From NCBI GenBank assembly GCA_947581635.1, contig CANPVE010000002.1, forward strand, positions 124,001 to 188,000: a stretch of DNA of 64,000 nucleotides. The letters run 5' to 3'. A program made the position numbers and the translations under genes. The notes under the pieces were generated by a model that saw only the letters and a list, made by a program, of their open reading frames with translations, searched no databases and had not been told where the DNA came from. Shown here in pieces: positions 57,207-64,000 of this stretch. How positions within the stretch are numbered: the first letter of the stretch is position 1; every line of letters starts with the position of its first letter. This DNA comes from an uncultured Clostridia bacterium (GTDB lineage Bacteria > Bacillota > Clostridia > Oscillospirales > Acutalibacteraceae).

Positions 57207-57408
57207 GAATTAAAGTTAAGCGGGCGGAGCTATATGGGAATTCAGGGAGCAGCGTCCATGGCGGAGAGTGAGGCAGAGCCTCACAAGCGAAGCCGCAGGC
57301 TTAGCGGGCAAAACGCGGCAAGATTAAAGGTTAGTTGGGCGAACGCAGATCGAGCAGCTCTTTTCATCAAAATCTTCTCTGATTCTTAGGTTGCAAAAAA
57401 TTAAATGT
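57207..57408. repeat. Dispersed intergenic repeat, copy B
   Basis: Nearly collinear with copy A: AAGTTAAGCGGGCGGAGC, then ATGGCGGAGAGTGAGGCAGA and AAGCGAAGCCGCAGGC. Its 3' tail (CATCAAAATCTTCTCTGATT, then TTGCAAAAAATTAAATG) matches copies C and D. Confidence 0.75.
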
Positions 57409-57458
57409 CGCTGAGGAGGTAGAATATATGTCAAGGTCATATGACTTGCTATAAAGTC

Positions 57459-57487
57459 TTGAAAAAAGAGAAATAATGTGTTACAAT
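57459..57487 (+). promoter_or_regulatory. Promoter of nadABC
   Basis: TTGAAA and TACAAT separated by 17 bases; the start is near 57494, about 85 bases before nadA. Confidence 0.75.
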
Positions 57488-57578
57488 AACATCGCAAAGG
57501 TGTTTATTCTAGAAATTCCAAAAATAAAAGATATGGTTTACTATATTCGATAAATTATTGATTTCGGCAAAAGGATTG

Positions 57579-58505
57579 ATGACATTGAATAGATCGGAAT
57601 TAAAGCAGGCCATTGTAAAGGCAAAAGAGGACACGGGAACGCTTGTGTTGGCTCATACCTATCAGGCGCCCGACATTATTGATATTGCTGACATCACCGG
57701 CGACAGCTTTGCACTGTCCAAGGCGGCTGCGGGAATTAAGGATAAAAAACGCGTGCTTCTGTGTGGCGTGCGTTTCATGGCGGATACGGTCAAAATTCTC
57801 TCACCCGAGAAGGAAGTTGTGCTCTCTCACAAAAGCGCCACCTGTCCCATGGCGGAACAGATAGCACCGGAAAGAGTGCGCGTTTTCCGTGAGGAAAATC
57901 CGGACGTGTGTGTGTGCGCTTACATAAACACCAGCACCGAGTTGAAGGCAGAGTGCGACGTGTGTGTCACGTCGTCCACCGCAGTCAAAATAGTGTCGGC
58001 GCTGCCATCGAAAAAGATTCTGTTCATACCCGATAGGAATCTGGGCGGGTATGTCAGCAAATTTGTTCCGGAAAAGGAGATAATTCTGTGGGACGGCTGT
58101 TGTCCCACTCATCACAGCGTATCGGTCAAGGATGTGCTCGATGCCAAGGCGAAGCATCCGAATGCCAAGGTAGCCGTTCACCCGGAATGTCGGAAGGAAG
58201 TGGTGGAATTGTGCGACTTTGTAGGCTCCACCTCTGAGATAATTAATTTCTGCAAGAACTGTGGGGACGATGTGATAATAGCCACCGAGCGTGGCGTTTG
58301 CGACAAGCTCAGCCGCGATTATCCCGAAAGAGGATTTTATCAGCTTGCCTGCAACAAGCTCACCTGCCCGAATATGAAGATGACGACGCTGGAGAATGTC
58401 TACAAGGCGCTTATCGGCGAATTTGGCGATGTGATAGAGATAGAGGAAGAGTTGCGTCTTAAAGCAAAACGCAGCATCGACAATATGCTTAAATACGGCG
58501 GATGA
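57579..58505 (+). CDS. nadA: Quinolinate synthase A
   Basis: [4Fe-4S] enzyme that condenses iminoaspartate with dihydroxyacetone phosphate to quinolinate. The 308-residue protein has the three expected cluster cysteines in CGVRFMADTVK, HPECRKEV and TCPNMKMTTLENVYKAL, and the N-terminal LVLAHTYQAPDIIDIAD. Length fits the short archaeal/clostridial class. I use the ATG at 57579 (AAAAGGA nearby); a TTG at 57588 has slightly better spacing. First gene of nadA-nadB-nadC. Its cluster is probably built by the NifS encoded nearby. Confidence 0.95.
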   Translation: MTLNRSELKQAIVKAKEDTGTLVLAHTYQAPDIIDIADITGDSFALSKAAAGIKDKKRVLLCGVRFMADTVKILSPEKEVVLSHKSATCPMAEQIAPERVRVFREENPDVCVCAYINTSTELKAECDVCVTSSTAVKIVSALPSKKILFIPDRNLGGYVSKFVPEKEIILWDGCCPTHHSVSVKDVLDAKAKHPNAKVAVHPECRKEVVELCDFVGSTSEIINFCKNCGDDVIIATERGVCDKLSRDYPERGFYQLACNKLTCPNMKMTTLENVYKALIGEFGDVIEIEEELRLKAKRSIDNMLKYGG

Positions 58506-58554
58506 TCTGCCCGTGTGGAAATTTTTTAATTAGTTAAGGACGGTCGTATTTATC

Positions 58555-60033
58555 ATGAAACAAAATTATGACGTGGTTATAGTCGGTTCGGGCGTTTCAG
58601 GGCTTTACGCAGCGCTTCAGTTCGGCGAGGATATCAGCGTATTGGTGATTAGCAAGCGCGAGCTTTCGCTCTCCAACAGTTCGCTTGCTCAGGGCGGCGT
58701 TGCCGCAGTGCTTGATACGGACAATGACAATTACAAGCTTCACATTGCCGATACGCTCATTGCGGGCGGCTACAAAAACGACCTTTCGGCGCTTGAGGTG
58801 CTTGTTACAGAAGGTCCATCGGATGTGCTGAAGCTCAGGGAATTAGGCGTCAAATTCGACAGCGACAGCGATGGCAACTTGCAAATGACGCTCGAGGGAG
58901 GGCACAGCCGACACAGGATAGCCCACCACAAGGATTCCACTGGGCGGGAGATAGTGCGTCAGTTGCTGGAATTGGTGGCAGAGAAGCCAAATGTTGACAT
59001 GGTAGAGAACACAATGATGTGCTCTCTCACAAAAGACAGCGGCGGCGGGTTCTGGCTTGGCTTGATGGACGACGAAGGTATAACTCCTGTATTTGCGCCG
59101 TATGTGATACTGGGTACGGGAGGAATAGGCAGGGTGTTTAAGTATACCACCAATTCCGCCATTGCCACGGGCGACGGGATAACCATGGCCTACAACCTCG
59201 GCGCGAAGATAAAGAATCTTTCGTATATACAGTTTCATCCCACGGGTTTCGCTCCGAAGGACGCCACGCGCGAGCGGTTTCTGATATCCGAGGCGGTGCG
59301 CGGCGAGGGCGCGGTTTTGAGGAATGCCGAGGGCAACCGTTTTGTGGAAAATTACGATTACAGGGGAGAGCTTGCCCCTCGCGACGTGGTTTCCAGGATA
59401 ATAATGCAGGAGGAACAAAGGCTGGGCAGAAGTGAATTTTATCTCGACATTACCCACGAGGATCCCGAATTTGTACGCGGTCGTTTCCCCATGATATACG
59501 AAAAGTGCTTGGAGGAGGGTATTGACATCACCAGGGAGTGGATACCGATATATCCCACACAGCATTATCTTATGGGCGGCATAAATGTCGATACCAAGGC
59601 GAGAACATCGGTTCCGGGTCTGTACGCCGTGGGTGAATGCTCGCACACCGGCATTCACGGCAAAAACAGGCTTGCCAGCAATTCTCTTCTTGAGGCGCTT
59701 GTGTTTTCGAGGAGAGCCGCGACGGATATAATTCTGAACATATGCGTAAACGGCAGCCCCGCGTCGAAGGACGATCCCGTCATGCCGAGCCTTGAAGGAA
59801 AGCCATTGCGGAGCGGCATACGTACTGCGATACGTGACATATTGCAGGAAGCCCATTTTGTTACCCTGAATATCGATAAGGCGAAAGAAAACCTTCCGAA
59901 GGTCGAGGGACTGATAAAGGAACTGTACGACGACGGAATCGCGATGTCAAAGGATTTGATAGAGGCCAGAAGTGCCGCCACTGTAGCCTATATTGTGCTT
60001 AAAGAGGACATAGAAAACGCTGATAATTGCTGA
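58555..60033 (+). CDS. nadB: L-aspartate oxidase
   Basis: FAD enzyme of 492 residues oxidising aspartate to iminoaspartate (with fumarate as likely acceptor in an anaerobe). The dinucleotide motif is VVIVGSGVSGLYAAL near 6-20, followed by SNSSLAQGGVAAVL and the succinate dehydrogenase/fumarate reductase family segments HSRHRIAHHKDSTGREIV and SLLEALVFSRRAA with GECSHTGIHGKNRLASNS. It begins about 50 bases after nadA. Its end overlaps the possible upstream extension of nadC but not the preferred nadC start. Confidence 0.96.
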   Translation: MKQNYDVVIVGSGVSGLYAALQFGEDISVLVISKRELSLSNSSLAQGGVAAVLDTDNDNYKLHIADTLIAGGYKNDLSALEVLVTEGPSDVLKLRELGVKFDSDSDGNLQMTLEGGHSRHRIAHHKDSTGREIVRQLLELVAEKPNVDMVENTMMCSLTKDSGGGFWLGLMDDEGITPVFAPYVILGTGGIGRVFKYTTNSAIATGDGITMAYNLGAKIKNLSYIQFHPTGFAPKDATRERFLISEAVRGEGAVLRNAEGNRFVENYDYRGELAPRDVVSRIIMQEEQRLGRSEFYLDITHEDPEFVRGRFPMIYEKCLEEGIDITREWIPIYPTQHYLMGGINVDTKARTSVPGLYAVGECSHTGIHGKNRLASNSLLEALVFSRRAATDIILNICVNGSPASKDDPVMPSLEGKPLRSGIRTAIRDILQEAHFVTLNIDKAKENLPKVEGLIKELYDDGIAMSKDLIEARSAATVAYIVLKEDIENADNC

Positions 60034-60062
60034 AATATTTACAGACAACGGGAGATACTTCA

Positions 60063-60896
60063 ATGTTTTTGGATTTTTATATTGACGACGTGATAAGAAA
60101 CGCCGTCAAGGAGGACATAAATTACATAGATACTACGGCGGATATCGTCATTCCCGCCGAACAGAGGGGGAGCGCGTATTTCGTAGCCAAGGCTGCGGGA
60201 GTGCTCTGCGGCATAGACGTGGCAATGAGAGTATTTGAACTTCTGGATAAGACCTTTGAATGCAATGTATACTTTCACGACGGCGACAGGCTTTCCGAGG
60301 GCGATGTCATATGTGAATTCACAGGCAATATGAGATGCCTGCTGAAGGGGGAGAGAACCGCGCTCAACCTTATTCAGCATATGTCCGGAATAGCCACCGA
60401 AACTGCGCGGTGCGTGGAAACAGTCAAGGGTACAAATGCCGCGATTACCGACACCCGCAAGACACTGCCCGGTCTGAGGGCATTGCAGAAATACGCGGTC
60501 ACGGTTGGAGGCGGCAAGAATCACCGCTACAACCTCAGCGACGGCGCCATGCTTAAGGACAACCACATAGACGCCTGCGGAGGTATTTCCGAGGCCGTCA
60601 GGACCTTGCGCGCCCGCTTGGGTCACATGGTAAAAGTGGAGGTGGAAACCCGCAATCTTGACGAGGTGAGGGAGGCGCTGGAGGCAGGCGCGGACATCAT
60701 AATGCTGGACAACATGGACTGCCCCGCAATGAAGGCGGCTGTCGAGCTGGTCGGTGGAAGGGCGCTTCTGGAGGCCTCAGGAGGCATTACCCGCGATACT
60801 CTCCGCGACGTCGCCGAGACCGGAGTTGATATAATATCCATAGGCGCTCTTACCCATTCGGTAAAGGCATTTGACATATCCATGAAGGTATCATGA
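60063..60896 (+). CDS. nadC: Nicotinate-nucleotide diphosphorylase (carboxylating)
   Basis: Converts quinolinate and PRPP to nicotinate mononucleotide. The 277-residue protein has the family core GERTALNLIQHMSGIAT, then TDTRKTLPGLRALQKYAV, GGGKNHRYNLSDGAMLKDNHI and the C-terminal EASGGI and ISIGALTHSVKAFDIS. GGGAGATAC precedes the ATG at 60063; an upstream in-frame extension overlaps nadB and lacks a site. Last nad gene; followed by an XRE-family regulator. Confidence 0.96.
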   Translation: MFLDFYIDDVIRNAVKEDINYIDTTADIVIPAEQRGSAYFVAKAAGVLCGIDVAMRVFELLDKTFECNVYFHDGDRLSEGDVICEFTGNMRCLLKGERTALNLIQHMSGIATETARCVETVKGTNAAITDTRKTLPGLRALQKYAVTVGGGKNHRYNLSDGAMLKDNHIDACGGISEAVRTLRARLGHMVKVEVETRNLDEVREALEAGADIIMLDNMDCPAMKAAVELVGGRALLEASGGITRDTLRDVAETGVDIISIGALTHSVKAFDISMKVS

Positions 60897-60956
60897 ACCG
60901 ATGTAACACAATAAATTGTGAGTACAACAAATTCCTTAAGAATTGAGGCTGAAACC

Positions 60957-61664
60957 ATGAGAACACCAAAGTCAAGCGCAGATAAGCAGAAAGCTGCGGA
61001 AATGGGAGTTCGTCTGAGGGATCTCAGAAAGGGCGCAAAGCTTTCGCTTCAGGATATAGCAGACCGTCTCAACAGGGAGTACGGAGCCAATACAAACAAG
61101 GGTATGATTTCAAAATACGAAAACGGAATCCACGAGCCTTCCGCCGGCACGTTGTTTTGTCTGGCGCGGATACTCGGGGTCTCCAGCGACTACATTCTTG
61201 GCAGAACCGAAGACAAGACCGTACCGCCTGCGCCCGAGGCGGAAGTGGGAGCTTATGCGGTGAAAGTATTCACCCGCTACAATATTTTGGACGGCGGGGA
61301 TATTGACGATTCGCTGCACGAGCTTATTCCCCTGTCGTGGCTTGTGGGCGGGCATGAATTCTTTGGATTTAAGATATCGGGCAGCAGCTTTGCCCCGAGG
61401 TATTACGATGGAGACGTGATAATATTTGAAAGGCGCAAAAAAACGGAGCATGAGCAGGTGGGAATGGTGAGCATAGGCGGCGGCGACGCTTTTGTCTGCA
61501 TCATAACAAAGAGACGCGACGGAAAGCTGATAAGGCGGCTTGAGCCTGGTGGAGGCGAGAGATTTTACACCACTCAGGAGCTTGCCACTATCCCGGTTCA
61601 CATAATCGGCGCCGCGGTTCAGGTCAGGCGCATGGAATGCAGCTCCCTTGATTTTTTGACTTAA
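60957..61664 (+). CDS. XRE-family regulator with C-terminal S24 (LexA-like) domain
   Basis: The 235-residue protein has a cro/CI helix-turn-helix in its first ~70 residues (LRDLRKGAKLSLQDIADRLN, then KGMISKYENGIHEPS and LARILGVSSDYILG). The C-terminal S24 domain has ISGSSFAPRYYDGDVIIFERR, with the Ser in the place of the LexA/CI nucleophile, and a later basic strand (IITKRRDGK) where the catalytic Lys would be. Such proteins often respond to DNA damage by self-cleavage, but the Ala/Gly-Gly cleavage site is not obvious. No prophage is visible. It starts 60 bases after nadC at ATG 60957 (GAGG upstream) and ends at a strong terminator, so it may be in the nad transcript. Confidence 0.88.
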   Translation: MRTPKSSADKQKAAEMGVRLRDLRKGAKLSLQDIADRLNREYGANTNKGMISKYENGIHEPSAGTLFCLARILGVSSDYILGRTEDKTVPPAPEAEVGAYAVKVFTRYNILDGGDIDDSLHELIPLSWLVGGHEFFGFKISGSSFAPRYYDGDVIIFERRKKTEHEQVGMVSIGGGDAFVCIITKRRDGKLIRRLEPGGGERFYTTQELATIPVHIIGAAVQVRRMECSSLDFLT

Positions 61665-61672
61665 AACAACAG

Positions 61673-61710
61673 ACAACCCTGTACGTGTGACTCCGCACGT
61701 ACAGGGTTGT
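61673..61710. terminator. Bidirectional terminator
   Basis: A perfect 14-bp stem (ACAACCCTGTACGT and complement) with a 10-base loop, between the XRE gene and the M50 gene. Confidence 0.8.
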
Positions 61711-61722
61711 TCGACATTTATC

Positions 61723-62328
61723 TTATTTTGTCTTATTGCCCACCTCTTCCCGCATGATTCGCAGCAGCATTGTTGTCAACATCCACAGTGACATTCCCAA
61801 CAGGGTGAAATTATATCGTGTGCGGAACAGAATATATATTCCCATGAACGACATTGCAATGAGGACGAGCAGTGATACCGATGTGGTGATTTTTTCCGCT
61901 GTGTACTGGCTGCATACGCGGCGGAGAAGCAGACTGATTATCCCTCCGCCATCCAGCGTTTCAACGGGCAGCAGGTTCATCATGCCCATCACGAAGTTCA
62001 GTGCGGCGAGATCGCGCCAAAACGGAAAGAGCAGTGCGGCGAGAACCAGATTTACAGCGCTGCCCGACGCCAGCACGATCAAATTGCCACCCATGAATTC
62101 GGCGAGGGGAGCTTTTTTTATCCTGATTCCAAATGGGGTCAGGCAAACCTCCGACGGAGACTGCCCGGGTATCAGCAACATGGCGGCGAGATGTCCCGAT
62201 TCGTGCAATAAGGCGGACAGAATTCCGAAAAGGATCATCCCGCTTTTGTCAAAAAACGAGATTACACACAGCAAAGCGAAAAAGTAAAAATTGATCTTTA
62301 TTTCACAATCTTTTATGCGCAGATTCAA
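61723..62328 (-). CDS. Site-2 protease family membrane peptidase (M50, SpoIVFB-like)
   Basis: The 201-residue membrane metalloprotease has the zinc motif HESGH at 42-46 and the third-ligand motif LDGGG near 125-129, with about five or six hydrophobic segments. This is the size of SpoIVFB, which cleaves pro-sigma-K in sporulating bacteria. It begins with TTG that overlaps the stop of the M23 gene, as spoIVFA and spoIVFB are adjacent in Bacillus. No PDZ or CBS domain is visible, matching the small sporulation type. A general M50 role is possible. Confidence 0.85.
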   Translation of the reverse strand: MNLRIKDCEIKINFYFFALLCVISFFDKSGMILFGILSALLHESGHLAAMLLIPGQSPSEVCLTPFGIRIKKAPLAEFMGGNLIVLASGSAVNLVLAALLFPFWRDLAALNFVMGMMNLLPVETLDGGGIISLLLRRVCSQYTAEKITTSVSLLVLIAMSFMGIYILFRTRYNFTLLGMSLWMLTTMLLRIMREEVGNKTK

Positions 62329-63065
62329 TTATAGATACCGCCTATCACCCATTCGGGATCGTAGCGTTGATTGTCCTTGCGGAATTCTATGTGAAGATGG
62401 GGACCGGTGGAGTTTCCCGTAGATCCCACCAGAGCGATGACTTGCCCCTTTTTTACCGAGTCGCCCGCCTTAACCAGCAGCTTGGAACAGTGGGCATACA
62501 GCGTGCGTATTCCGTTTTCGTGTTCTATCACCACAAAATTGCCGTAGCCGCTGTCGCGTGCCGCTCTGGCAACGGTACCTCCCTTCATGGCGTATATGTT
62601 TGAGCCATTTGCCGCGCCGAGATCCATACCGGTGTGAAATACATAACGCCCGCTGACCGGATTTACACGGTAGTCAAACAACGATGTGACGCGCGCGGAA
62701 TCCAGCGGTGGAACGAAGTCGGTGCCGAAATCTATTTTGTCGAGCCGTACATTTGCGGGTATGTCAAGCTTACCGTTGTATTCGGCCGATATGCCGGAGT
62801 CGATCTCCTCTCCGTCAAGCAGCACGTCCAAATCGTCGTCTACCGTGAGACTGATTGGAACCGCAGACTGCTTCGTGACTGCCGAACTGCGGTTTCCGCC
62901 GTTTACGCTCAAAATTCCGTCCGCCTTGCCGAATGGATCGAATACGACGAGATTTATCGCCGCTACCGCCGCAGCGGCGGTTAAGATTGCCGCGCCTTTC
63001 TTTGACGTAATGGAAAAGCGACCGCCGTATTTCTTCGATTTGAACTTTCCCAACACAATTTTCAA
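62325..63065 (-). CDS. Membrane-anchored M23 (LytM) peptidase, SpoIVFA-like
   Basis: I choose the TTG at 63065 with GGAGGT 7 bases upstream; it gives 246 residues starting MKIVLGKFKSKK. A basic N terminus leads to a transmembrane helix near 24-42, a linker and a C-terminal LytM domain from about 125. The zinc ligands look intact: H144 and D148 in HTGMD, and H225 in HLH (223-225), with H192 in YAHCSKL as the catalytic residue. SpoIVFA holds SpoIVFB inactive and often has a degenerate LytM fold, so an intact site is of interest. It overlaps the M50 gene, so the two are coupled. A general peptidoglycan hydrolase role is possible. Confidence 0.88.
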   Translation of the reverse strand: MKIVLGKFKSKKYGGRFSITSKKGAAILTAAAAVAAINLVVFDPFGKADGILSVNGGNRSSAVTKQSAVPISLTVDDDLDVLLDGEEIDSGISAEYNGKLDIPANVRLDKIDFGTDFVPPLDSARVTSLFDYRVNPVSGRYVFHTGMDLGAANGSNIYAMKGGTVARAARDSGYGNFVVIEHENGIRTLYAHCSKLLVKAGDSVKKGQVIALVGSTGNSTGPHLHIEFRKDNQRYDPEWVIGGIYN

Positions 63066-63101
63066 ATTTATTACCTCCGTAAATTTGTCCTTTTGTAACA
63101 A

Positions 63102-63113
63102 TACATATGCGAC
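63102..63113 (+). repeat. 12-mer intergenic motif, copy 3
   Basis: TACATATGCGAC, about 37 bases before the M23 start. On the minus strand it reads GTCGCATATGTA and could overlap a promoter -10 region. Confidence 0.45.
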
Positions 63114-63278
63114 AGAAAATAAATTAATTCGGGATCCGCGATGTGGAATTATGACAATCGGTGGAGCGGCATACAAAAATGATGTATGTTAAAGTGTGCA
63201 AAAGTGCAAAAATAAAAACAACTGCTCTGTTGGATAAATTGGAGCGGAAGAAATGTACTGCGATTCCATGTTTAAATT

Positions 63279-63290
63279 TACATATGCGAC
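63279..63290 (+). repeat. 12-mer intergenic motif, copy 4
   Basis: TACATATGCGAC, identical to copy 3, directly before the -35 box of the DUF3006-like gene. Confidence 0.45.
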
Positions 63291-63295
63291 GGGTG

Positions 63296-63324
63296 TTGAC
63301 AAGGCGGATATTCTGATATAAAAT
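63296..63324 (+). promoter_or_regulatory. Promoter of the DUF3006-like gene
   Basis: TTGACA and TAAAAT separated by 17 bases. Confidence 0.65.
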
Positions 63325-63345
63325 CATAGCCGAGAGGTGATTGTG

Positions 63346-63513
63346 GTGGAACCCAGAGATTATGTAGTCACAGATATCAGCGGGGAATATGCCGTTATCA
63401 TCAATGTCGAAAACGGCAGTGAGATCAGCATAGCTATGGCGCTGCTTCCTCCGGGAACCGATATCGGAACGAGACTTCATTATGAATTTTTTCAATACAG
63501 TATATCGGATTAA
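63346..63513 (+). CDS. Very small protein, DUF3006-like
   Basis: A 55-residue ORF from GTG 63346 (AGAGGTGA upstream, spacing about 5). The sequence DYVVTDISGEYAVIINVENG, then MALLPPGTDIGTRLHYEF, resembles the small DUF3006 pattern, in which a short beta-barrel has an Ile/Val-rich start and a LPxG turn. It is too short for strong claims, but promoter, ribosome site and family-like pattern support it. Function unknown. Confidence 0.6.
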   Translation: MEPRDYVVTDISGEYAVIINVENGSEISIAMALLPPGTDIGTRLHYEFFQYSISD

Positions 63514-63662
63514 TTGTTTAATATGATACAGTTTTTATGGGCATAAAATACACTAAGTTTGTGTATTTTGTATAAAATTTACATATTAAAACGCTTTTCT
63601 TAATTGTAGTTTTGATAAATATGTAAAATTTGTCAGATTTTTACGAAAGAAAAAAATAACTG

Positions 63663-63691
63663 TAGACAAATAATTTAGATAATGTTATAAT
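63663..63691 (+). promoter_or_regulatory. Promoter upstream of the last gene
   Basis: TAGACA and TATAAT separated by 17 bases; start near 63698, giving a 240-base leader. Before it (63514-63660) the spacer is AT-rich with nothing recognised. Confidence 0.65.
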
Positions 63692-63875
63692 CTATACGTT
63701 AAAGGTTGCATATTAGTCGGTGCGCTGCAATATATTTTATAATAAAGTTATAAAATACGCGCATATGTGCCCATGTGTTTGCGTTTTGGCATGAAAATTC
63801 TTTCAGGTTTTCATGTGTACGAACATCTTGCGTCTCACTGGTACGCGCCTTTCAAAGATGTATTTTTTAATAATT

Positions 63876-63909
63876 GCCACAGTTTCGGTTTTGATTCTCA
63901 AACAGTGGC
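63876..63909 (+). other. Hairpin in the leader of the last gene
   Basis: GCCACAGTTT with AAACAGTGGC (one mismatch) and a 14-base loop, ending about 14 bases before the ribosome site. It could affect translation; no T tract follows, so it is not a terminator. Confidence 0.45.
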
Positions 63910-63937
63910 GAAATTGTGTTGCAGGGAGGAAATTTTA

Positions 63938-64000
63938 ATGCAGAAGCGAATCAGTACGCTGCCTTTCAATGGTACTGCAGAGCAAAAGAGCAGGCTCGAC
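63938..64000 (+). CDS. Start of a probable NuoE/HndA-like [2Fe-2S] subunit (cut by window end)
   Basis: An ATG with AGGGAGGA upstream opens a frame that continues to the window end (21 codons, MQKRISTLPFNGTAEQKSRL). This N terminus resembles NAD(P)H oxidoreductase subunit E / HndA proteins, which often begin with a similar F.GT.EQ..L segment in clostridia; the Fe-S site would lie outside the window. If right, a hydrogenase or NADH dehydrogenase operon starts here. Only 21 residues are available. Confidence 0.4.
   Translation, partial: MQKRISTLPFNGTAEQKSRLD

Noticed and set aside
57413..57453. Eight-codon ORF with a GGAGG site before nadA
   Set aside because: A good ribosome site precedes ATG at 57428 (MSRSYDLL), but it lies upstream of the predicted nadA promoter and is too short to support as a leader peptide.
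62325..63176. Longer N terminus of the M23 protein
   Set aside because: The upstream frame crosses the probable promoter region and the 12-mer motif and lacks a ribosome site; TTG 63065 has GGAGGT at the right distance.

Overview
The window looks like a chromosomal segment of a low-to-mid GC, anaerobic, probably spore-forming member of the Clostridia (Firmicutes), most likely an uncultured gut Oscillospirales/Ruminococcaceae-type organism. The reasons are AGGAGG-type ribosome sites with some TTG starts, TTGACA/TATAAT promoters, a Met T-box leader, a CsoR operator of the Bacillus copZA type, a SpoIVFA/SpoIVFB-like pair, and the Firmicutes gene order dxs-tlyA-nadK-argR-recN. There is no phage, plasmid, transposase or CRISPR array; almost everything is core genome.

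Layout. 1-793: end-truncated membrane protein (-). 1.2-7.3 kb: branched-chain amino acid genes ilvC (-) and leuC-leuD-LysR (-), with an orphan Thoeris-type TM-macro protein (+) between them. 7.5-8.7 kb: two secreted beta-rich proteins (+). 8.8-10.8 kb: a lipoprotein/ECF sigma/anti-sigma operon (-). 11.2-12.7 kb: rubrerythrin, a small Cys-rich protein and tRNA-Pro (-). 13-17.3 kb: DUF951, prfA, flavin split-barrel protein, trans-aconitate methyltransferase, small envelope proteins and Sua5 (+). 17.4-20.4 kb: copper module csoR-copA with a CopZ domain fused at the CopA C terminus. 20.5-23.8 kb: pyrK-pyrD-ruvX-hemW (-). 23.9-26.4 kb: LacI regulator and MATE exporter (+). 26.4-28.7 kb: a candidate 6S RNA, a DUF1292 gene (-), and then about 1.1 kb with a consensus promoter, an intrinsic terminator, many hairpins and no convincing ORF. 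I read the last as a large structured non-coding RNA and consider it the best candidate for something undescribed. 28.8-36.4 kb: rpoB-rpoC with their own promoter and without rplJ/rplL upstream. 36.7-39.5 kb: small protein, T-box, metG. 40.7-50.9 kb: one long collinear block nusB, Kae1-like paralog, xseA, xseB, ispA, DUF212, dxs, tlyA, nadK, argR, recN. 51.3-54.6 kb: a giant diguanylate cyclase. 55.2-61.7 kb: nifS and rnhA (-) opposite nadA-nadB-nadC and an XRE/S24 regulator (+). 61.7-63.1 kb: M50 and M23 peptidases (-). 63.3 kb to the end: a small DUF3006-like gene and the first codons of a probable NuoE/HndA-like subunit.

The genes form recognisable units. ilvC/leuCD serve Val/Leu/Ile synthesis. 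nifS probably feeds Fe-S clusters to NadA in the nadABC pathway. csoR represses the copA operon through an operator lying inside its promoter. ispA/dxs supply isoprenoids. The M23/M50 pair resembles the forespore-to-mother-cell sigma-K checkpoint. Two kinds of short dispersed sequence are visible between genes: a repeat with an internal GTGAGGC/GCCTCAC hairpin (three copies plus a tail-only copy), and a 12-mer TAC(A/T)TA(T/C)GCGAC (four copies).

All calls rest on reading the sequence and on memory of protein families. No database search was run, so family names for hypothetical genes and for both RNA candidates are provisional.
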